Positions 59,052 through 64,000 of a stretch of 64,000 bases of DNA are shown here, piece after piece. The DNA comes from Dehalococcoidia bacterium (GTDB taxonomy: Bacteria > Chloroflexota > Dehalococcoidia > Tepidiformales > Tepidiformaceae): the NCBI GenBank assembly GCA_022824925.1, contig JAJDYW010000024.1, forward strand, positions 1-64,000, given 5' to 3'. Below the pieces are notes generated by a model. That model did no database searches and was not told where the DNA came from. It saw only the letters and a program-made list of their open reading frames with translations. How positions within the stretch are numbered: the first letter of the stretch is position 1; every line of letters begins with the position of its first letter. The translations under genes and the position numbers were made by a program.

Positions 59052-59066
59052 GTCTTCTTCCCTCCC

Positions 59067-59900
59067 CTAGGAAACCGCGGCGGCGTTGCGCGCGCGCGCC
59101 CACTCGTGGGCCTCGTCGGAGGCGACCCACTTGATGGCGTTCGAGAGCAGCGTGCGGTAGTTCGGGTTGTTGTAGGAGGTGGGCACATCGCCCGCCTGCA
59201 CGTAGACGATGGGGCTGTTGCGGTAGTTCTTCGCCCAGACGACCAGGTTGGGGGTGGGCGGGTGGGTCCAGTCGCCACGCTCGTACATGCGCCCGTTGTT
59301 CACCACCAGCGAGGGCGAGAAGAAGTTCTTGTAGGTGAAGTCGAAGTCGCTGCGCACGAGGGGCACGAGGCTGTCCTCGTGGTAGGGCGCGAGGTAGATC
59401 TCGTCCTGCAACTCAAAGGCCGGGTCGACGCCCTCGAGGACGGGGTGGTCGGCCTCCTCGGGGACGACCGTGCAGGTGTGGTTGGCGGCGAGCAGGTAGC
59501 CGGAGTCGGGGTACTCGACACCGCGGAGGCTGCCGGGGTTGTAGAAGAAGCGGCCGCCGATGATCTCCGCGTACTCCTCCCAGCCGGGCCAGGAGCAGAT
59601 GTTGTGGTGGATCATGACGAGGCCCTTGCCCTCTTCGGTGAGGCGCATGTAGCCGTCCTTCAGCTCCTGCGGCGGGTCGGGCGGACCGCCCACGCCGAAG
59701 ACCCCCGGCATCGAGTAGTCGACGATGCAGTCGTAGTCGCGGGAGTTCTCGGGCTGGAAGAAGAGCTGGGCGGCGGGCTGCTCCACATGCGTCCAGGCGG
59801 CGATGTGACCTTCCCCCTGGAAGGCGTCGAACATCTGGAAGAAAGGCTCGCGCTGGAAAGGGTGACCCTTCGAGGCGAGCAGGACATTTGGTGCACTCAT
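59067..59900 (-). CDS. ThuA-like (glutamine-amidotransferase-like) domain protein
   Basis: A 277-aa protein of the ThuA (trehalose utilisation) fold, class I glutamine amidotransferase-like. MSAPNVLLASKGHPFQREPFFQMFDAF, IAAWTHVEQPAAQLFF, YDCIVDYSMPG and GKGLVMIHHNICSWPGWEEYAEIIGGRF follow the family; the nucleophile position after the strand is occupied by HHN. ThuA proteins act on trehalose-derived or oxo-sugar metabolites but the reaction is not settled. Operon with the Cys-rich protein; no sugar genes nearby. Confidence 0.82.
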   Translation of the reverse strand: MSAPNVLLASKGHPFQREPFFQMFDAFQGEGHIAAWTHVEQPAAQLFFQPENSRDYDCIVDYSMPGVFGVGGPPDPPQELKDGYMRLTEEGKGLVMIHHNICSWPGWEEYAEIIGGRFFYNPGSLRGVEYPDSGYLLAANHTCTVVPEEADHPVLEGVDPAFELQDEIYLAPYHEDSLVPLVRSDFDFTYKNFFSPSLVVNNGRMYERGDWTHPPTPNLVVWAKNYRNSPIVYVQAGDVPTSYNNPNYRTLLSNAIKWVASDEAHEWARARNAAAVS

Positions 59901-60054
59901 GGCTTCCTCCTCTGCTGATCCGGGTTCGCGGGCGCATTCTACGAGGTTCGGGATGCCCGCGGGCAGCCGTTCAAGCCAGTGGCGGCCCCGCCCGACTCCC
60001 TGCCGGCAACCGTTGCCCCTTGCCCCGGTTGAGAGCAGGCGTCACACTCCATCC

Positions 60055-61578
60055 GTGCTAGCCAGGGTGCAGTCAAGTGCCGTCGTGGGGCTCGACGGGG
60101 TCATGGTCGACGTCGAGGTGGACATCTCGCGGGCGCAGAACCCGACGACCGCGATCGTGGGGCTGCCGGACGCGGCCGTGCAGGAATCGAAGGAGCGGGT
60201 GCGGGCGGCGATCCGGAACAGCGCGCTCACTTGGCCCTTCAACAGCCGCATCGTCGTCAACCTGGCGCCGGCGGACCTGCGCAAGGAAGGCCCCTCCTAC
60301 GACCTGCCCATCGCCGCCGGCGTGATGGTCGCGAGCGGGCAGGTCGAGGCGGATCTCACGGACGCGGTGTTCGTGGGCGAGCTGGCGCTCGATGGCGAGG
60401 TGCGAAGCGTGCGCGGCGCCTTGCCGATGGTCGCGGTCGCGCGCGACCGGGGGGCGCGGCGGGCCTTCGTTCCCGTCGCCAACGCACCCGAGGCGGCGCT
60501 CGTAGAGGGCATCGACGTGTACGCAGTCGAGTCGCTGACGCAGCTGGCGGCGCACCTGCTGGGGAAGGCGCCCATCGCCCCGTACACGCTCTCCGACGAG
60601 GAGCCTGCACCGGAGACAACCGGCCCCGACCTCGCCGACGTCATCGGGCAGGAGCACGCCAAGCGGGCGCTGGCGATGGCGGCCGCGGGCGGCCACAACC
60701 TGCTGATGCGGGGTCCGCCGGGGAGCGGGAAGACGCTCCTGGCCCGGGCCATCCCCTCGATCCTGCCACCCATGACGAACGACGAGGCGCTGGAGGTGAC
60801 GCGCATCTACAGCGTCGCGGGGCTGCTGCCGCCGGGCCGGGGACTGCTGCGGGAGCGGCCGTTCCGGGCGCCGCACCACACGATCTCGCACGCGGGGCTC
60901 GTGGGGGGCGGCTCGGTGCCCCGGCCCGGGGAGATCACGCTGAGCCACCACGGGGTGCTGTTCCTCGACGAATTGCCGGAGTTCGGCACGCAGGTGCTGG
61001 AGGTGCTGCGGCAGCCGCTCGAGGACCGCATCGTCACGATCAGCCGGGCGCGGCAGTCGGCGACATTCCCGGCGAGCTTCGCGCTGGTGGCGGCGCAAAA
61101 CCCGTGCCCGTGCGGCTATCGTGGCGACCCCCTGCGCGAGTGCCGCTGCCCGGCGAACGCAGCGGCTCGCTACCAGCGGCGAGTCTCCGGCCCCGTGCTG
61201 GACCGCATCGATATCTTCATCGACGTGCCCCGCGTCGACTACGAGAAGCTGGCGGCAGGGGAACGGGGGGAGCCGTCGGCGGTAGTCGCGGAGCGGGTGC
61301 GGGCGGTGCGCGAGATCCAGCGGGAGCGCTTCGCCGGCACGGGCACGCGCCTGAACGCGGAGATGGGCCCGACGGAAGTGCGCGAACACGCCCAGTGGAA
61401 GCTGGAGGAACCGGCGCAGCGCATCCTGAGCCAGGCGACGGCGCAGATGGCGCTCTCGGCGCGGGCCTTCCACCGCGTCCTCAAGGTCGCCCGCACGGTG
61501 GCGGACTTCGACGGGAGCGACGCGATCGGGACGGCGCATGTCGCAGAGGCGCTCCAGTACCGGGAGCGGGCGGAGTAG
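60055..61578 (+). CDS. comM: YifB/ComM family Mg-chelatase-like AAA+ helicase
   Basis: A 507-aa AAA+ protein. N-terminal Lon-like domain: VDVEVDISRAQNPTTAIVGLPDAAVQESKERVRAAIRNSALTWPF; Walker A MRGPPGSGKTLLARAIPSILPP; FRAPHHTISHAGLVGGG; Walker B GVLFLDELPEF; sensor LVAAQNPCPCGYRGDP with its zinc-type cysteines and ECRCPANAAARY. ComM is a branch-migration helicase for integrating transformed DNA; related proteins are widely conserved. GTG 60055 is the start, matching the family's short N-terminus. Followed by the small SOS-type gene. Confidence 0.95.
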   Translation: MLARVQSSAVVGLDGVMVDVEVDISRAQNPTTAIVGLPDAAVQESKERVRAAIRNSALTWPFNSRIVVNLAPADLRKEGPSYDLPIAAGVMVASGQVEADLTDAVFVGELALDGEVRSVRGALPMVAVARDRGARRAFVPVANAPEAALVEGIDVYAVESLTQLAAHLLGKAPIAPYTLSDEEPAPETTGPDLADVIGQEHAKRALAMAAAGGHNLLMRGPPGSGKTLLARAIPSILPPMTNDEALEVTRIYSVAGLLPPGRGLLRERPFRAPHHTISHAGLVGGGSVPRPGEITLSHHGVLFLDELPEFGTQVLEVLRQPLEDRIVTISRARQSATFPASFALVAAQNPCPCGYRGDPLRECRCPANAAARYQRRVSGPVLDRIDIFIDVPRVDYEKLAAGERGEPSAVVAERVRAVREIQRERFAGTGTRLNAEMGPTEVREHAQWKLEEPAQRILSQATAQMALSARAFHRVLKVARTVADFDGSDAIGTAHVAEALQYRERAE

Positions 61579-61605
61579 CGCTCCAGCCAACTTCGAACAT
61601 TTGTG

Positions 61606-61634
61606 TTGACAGCCGAACGGGTGTTCGCTATGGT
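61606..61634 (+). promoter_or_regulatory. Sigma70-type promoter of the small membrane protein
   Basis: TTGACA (61606-61611), a 17-bp spacer and TATGGT (61629-61634). The -35 is a perfect consensus and the -10 a fair one. The first ATG is 30 nt after the -10 box, which suits a short leader. The spacer contains a LexA-type operator. Confidence 0.72.
61614..61627. promoter_or_regulatory. Perfect Gram-positive-type SOS (LexA) box
   Basis: CGAACGGGTGTTCG fits the Bacillus/actinobacterial LexA consensus CGAACRNRYGTTCG at every position and lies exactly between the -35 and -10 boxes, where a repressor would block RNA polymerase. Two weaker look-alikes with CGAAC-N4-GT flank it (61594-61607 and 61647-61660). 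Confidence 0.72.
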
Positions 61635-61664
61635 GGTCCGACCCTGCGAACGGATGTGCTGACC

Positions 61665-61901
61665 ATGGTGAACGTCATCCCCACAATCATCTTCGATGTC
61701 CTGCTCGTCGGAGCAGCGGTGGCGCTGTTCGGAGCGACGGTTCGCTCCATGCTGCCGCGTGGGGGCGGCGTGCTCGGGCGATTCCTCCCAATCGCCCGGC
61801 GCCGGTCGCCACGCTCCGTTCGAGGAGAGCTGTCGCCGGGCCTGGGCCGCGTGGTTCCCCTCAGCACGCGGCGCCAGGCGCTGGCGCGGCGCGCCTCCTG
61901 A
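61665..61901 (+). CDS. Small membrane protein, candidate SOS-induced
   Basis: A 78-aa protein: one predicted membrane helix (residues about 4-25, IIFDVLLVGAAVALFGATV) and a very basic tail with many Arg (RRRSPRSVRGE, STRRQALARRAS). No recognised domain. ATG 61665; the reading is clear of comM (stop at 61578). The promoter and LexA box just upstream indicate damage control. Its size, helix and tail are like known SOS division inhibitors (YneA, DivS, ChiZ, SidA), which share no sequence with each other; that role is inference. Confidence 0.7.
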   Translation: MVNVIPTIIFDVLLVGAAVALFGATVRSMLPRGGGVLGRFLPIARRRSPRSVRGELSPGLGRVVPLSTRRQALARRAS

Positions 61902-61904
61902 TCC

Positions 61905-64000
61905 CTAGCTGGACTTGCGCGCGCAGCTGCGCACGCCCCGGATGGTCTCGATGCGGGTGAGCAGCCGCGAGATCTGGGAGAGCCCGCTCGTCTCCAGCGT
62001 CGCCAGCACGGAGACCGTGCCGTTCCCGTTCTTGGTCGTGTTGACGTTGACCATGTTGACGTCCTCGGCGGCAACGACGGTGCTGATGTCCCGCAGGAGC
62101 CCCACCCGGTCCCAGGCGTCGATCTGGACGGTCGCGGGGTAGCGCTCCTCCGCCGTCGTGCCCCAGTCAACATCGATGAGGCGGTCACGCTCGCGCTCGT
62201 GCAGAACGTTGTGGCAGTCGGCGCGGTGGACGGTCACACCGCGGCTGCGGGTCACGTAGCCGCGCACGCTGTCGCCGGGGACGGGGTTGCAGCAACGCGC
62301 GAGGCTCGTCTCCAGGCCGCCGCCGTCGAGGGCGCGCAGGCTGGGCCCGCCGCCGCTCCGGCGCGAGGGCCGGCCGACCGGGATCTCGTCGAGGTCGTCC
62401 GGTTCCTGCTGCTTCTGGAGGAGGACGCTGGCCTTGCGCGTGACCGACTCCACGCTGACATCGCCGTAGCCGATGTTGGCCATCAGGTCGTCCCAGGTCT
62501 TGCCGGGGAAGAGCGCGACCAGCTCGTCCTGGATGTCGGCGAGGTCGAAGGCGAGGCGGCGCATCTCGCGTTCGAGCATCTCGCGGCCGCGCTCGACGCT
62601 CTCGGCGCGGCGCTGCTTGCGGAACCACTGGCGCACCTTCTGGCGGCCCTGCGAGGTCTGCAGGTAGCCGAGGCTCTCGCTGAGCCAGTCGCGGGAGGGG
62701 CCATTGCGGGAGCGGCTGCGCATGATCTCGACGACGTCGCCGTTCTGCAGGCCGGAGTTGAGAGCGGCCATCTTGCCGTTCACCTTGGCCCCGATGGTCT
62801 GATGGCCAAGGTCGGTGTGAATGCGGTAGGCGAAGTCGAGGGGGGTGGCGCCGGCGGGGAGATCGAGCACGTCGCCCTTCGGAGAGAGCACGAAGACCTG
62901 GTCGTCGAACACATCGGTCTTGACGCTCTCGACGAACTCCTCGGCGCCGGAGAGCTCGCGCTGCCACTCGAGGAGCTGGCGCAGCCAGGCGATGCGCTCC
63001 TCGTCCTGGGCGGCGCGCTCGGCGCCGCCCTTGTAGCGCCAGTGCGCGGCCACGCCGTACTCGGCCACGCGGTGCATCTCGTAGGTGCGGATCTGCACCT
63101 CCAGGGGGCGGTTGCCCGGCCCCACGACAGTGGTGTGCAGCGACTGGTACATGCTCGCCTTGGGGCTGGCGATGTAGTCGTCGAACTGGCCGGGGAGAGG
63201 GCGCCAGGTGGCGTGCACCACGCCGAGGGCGGCGTAGCAGCCAGCCACGTCCTTCACGAGGATGCGCAGGGCGAGGAGGTCGTAGATCTGGTCGAACGAC
63301 TTGGCCTCACGGCCGTAGCGGCGGGCCTTCTGGTGGATCGAGTAGATGTGCTTGGCCCGTCCCGTGACCTCCGCCTCGATGCGCGCGTCGTCGAGCTGGG
63401 TGCGGAGGCCGGCGGCCACGTCCTCGATGTAGCGCTCGCGGGCGAGGCGGGTGGCGTCGAGGCGGGCGGCGATCTCCTGGTAGCGCTCGGGCTCGAGGTA
63501 GCGGAAGGCGAGGTCCTCGAGCTCCCACTTGATCTGCCAGATGCCCAGGCGCGTCGCGAGGGGCGCGAAAATCTCCATCGTCTCGAGCGCGATGCGGCGC
63601 TGTTTCTCGGCGGGCAGCGCGTAGAGGGTGCGCATGTTGTGGAGCCGGTCGCAGAGCTTGATGAGGACGACGCGCACGTCGGCGGCCATGGCCAGCAGCA
63701 TCTTCCGGAGGTTCTGGGCCTGGACGCCGCCGCCCTCCTCCTCGGTGACGCGCAGGGGCAGGCTATCGAGCTTGGTCAGGCCCTCGACGAGCTCGGCGGC
63801 TTCCTTGCCGAAGCGCTCGGCGATCTCCTCGTTGGCGACGCCGCAGTCCTCCTGCACGTCGTGCAGGAGGGCGGCGATGAGCGACGCCTGGTCGAGCTCG
63901 AGGCCGGCGACGAGCTTCGTCACCTCGAGGGGATGGGAGATGTAGGGGTCGCCGGTGCGGCGCATCTGGCCGGCATGGCTCTCATCGGCAAACGCGTAGG
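61905..64000 (-). CDS. rel: Bifunctional (p)ppGpp synthetase/hydrolase (Rel/RSH), 5' end beyond the window
   Basis: At least 697 residues of a long RSH protein; the start is outside the window (11 more codons, YAFADESHAGQ, precede the first visible Met). The hydrolase domain has the HD..ED motif ALLHDVQEDCGV and LIKLCDRLHNMRTL; the synthetase domain follows with IYSIHQKARRYGREAKSFDQIYDLLALRILVKD; then TGS (VFVLSPKGDVLDLPAGATPLDFAYRIHTDLG), the helical/CC region with ARCCNPVPGDSVRGYVTRSRGVTVHRADC, and a C-terminal ACT domain. Intact motifs suggest both activities. It makes and degrades the stringent-response alarmone. Confidence 0.96.
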   Translation of the reverse strand, partial: YAFADESHAGQMRRTGDPYISHPLEVTKLVAGLELDQASLIAALLHDVQEDCGVANEEIAERFGKEAAELVEGLTKLDSLPLRVTEEEGGGVQAQNLRKMLLAMAADVRVVLIKLCDRLHNMRTLYALPAEKQRRIALETMEIFAPLATRLGIWQIKWELEDLAFRYLEPERYQEIAARLDATRLARERYIEDVAAGLRTQLDDARIEAEVTGRAKHIYSIHQKARRYGREAKSFDQIYDLLALRILVKDVAGCYAALGVVHATWRPLPGQFDDYIASPKASMYQSLHTTVVGPGNRPLEVQIRTYEMHRVAEYGVAAHWRYKGGAERAAQDEERIAWLRQLLEWQRELSGAEEFVESVKTDVFDDQVFVLSPKGDVLDLPAGATPLDFAYRIHTDLGHQTIGAKVNGKMAALNSGLQNGDVVEIMRSRSRNGPSRDWLSESLGYLQTSQGRQKVRQWFRKQRRAESVERGREMLEREMRRLAFDLADIQDELVALFPGKTWDDLMANIGYGDVSVESVTRKASVLLQKQQEPDDLDEIPVGRPSRRSGGGPSLRALDGGGLETSLARCCNPVPGDSVRGYVTRSRGVTVHRADCHNVLHERERDRLIDVDWGTTAEERYPATVQIDAWDRVGLLRDISTVVAAEDVNMVNVNTTKNGNGTVSVLATLETSGLSQISRLLTRIETIRGVRSCARKSS

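Noticed and set aside
61622..61667. Riboswitch or leader structure before the small membrane protein
   Set aside because: The leader after the -10 box is only about 30 nt, too short for any known riboswitch.

Overview
The window is a dense, very GC-rich bacterial chromosome segment (about 70% G+C by eye) with roughly 75 protein genes, one tRNA and no rRNA, prophage or transposase. Gene content points to an aerobic or facultative Chloroflexota bacterium, perhaps a Dehalococcoidia/SAR202-like lineage. The clues are Thr/Pro/Ala-rich lipoprotein linkers, a DUF3179 lipoprotein, secreted proteins with a C-terminal 'ADGRIE...RYLPAD' repeat, a ferredoxin:thioredoxin reductase catalytic subunit, and many small-molecule oxidoreductases with CoA genes. 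This placement is inference; no phylogenetic marker was compared.

Layout. 0-9 kb: an aldo/keto reductase cut by the window edge, two DinB-like proteins, a formylglycine-enzyme-like protein, a solitary pyruvate-phosphate-dikinase N-terminal domain, a cupin pair, a methyltransferase and a complete peptide-type ABC importer on the minus strand (Tat lipoprotein, two permeases). 9-15 kb: ferredoxin:thioredoxin reductase beta, a VapBC-type toxin-antitoxin pair, sucC without sucD, a KstD/FrdA-type flavoprotein and a DUF3179 lipoprotein. 15-23 kb: a large secreted beta-sandwich protein, an NTF2-like protein, an unrecognised 425-aa protein, and a flavin halogenase coupled to a small-molecule kinase. 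23-27 kb: a tightly overlapping padR-modABC molybdate operon. 27-35 kb: hydroxypyruvate isomerase and tartronate semialdehyde reductase, then a catabolic-looking run (3-hydroxyacyl-CoA dehydrogenase, enoyl-CoA hydratase, two AttH/CrtC-like proteins, SDR, VOC protein). 35-39 kb: Uma2 nuclease, a cupin operon with a 29-aa membrane peptide, a geranylgeranyl-reductase-like flavoprotein, an Erm/KsgA methyltransferase and a sulfite-oxidase-type molybdoenzyme. 39-53 kb: housekeeping genes (recN-nadK-tlyA, ybaK-like, tig-clpP-clpX, aspS), a second peptide importer and a DNA-binding-only ModE. 53-64 kb: MidA, peroxiredoxin, YceI, an IscU-like scaffold, a Fic protein bracketed by 47-bp palindromic repeats, tRNA-Asp, a Cys-rich protein with a ThuA-like partner, comM, a small membrane protein under a LexA-type operator, and the rel gene running off the end.

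How the genes work together. Molybdenum is a recurring theme: modABC, ModE-N and a sulfite-oxidase-fold enzyme, though they are scattered. Protein quality control is grouped as tig-clpP-clpX. The two most interesting signals are (i) the small membrane protein gene at 61665-61901, whose sigma70-like promoter carries a perfect Gram-positive SOS box in its spacer and which could be a new damage-induced division inhibitor, and (ii) the fic gene flanked by near-identical 47-bp inverted-repeat elements with a third degenerate copy in its promoter, next to a tRNA gene.
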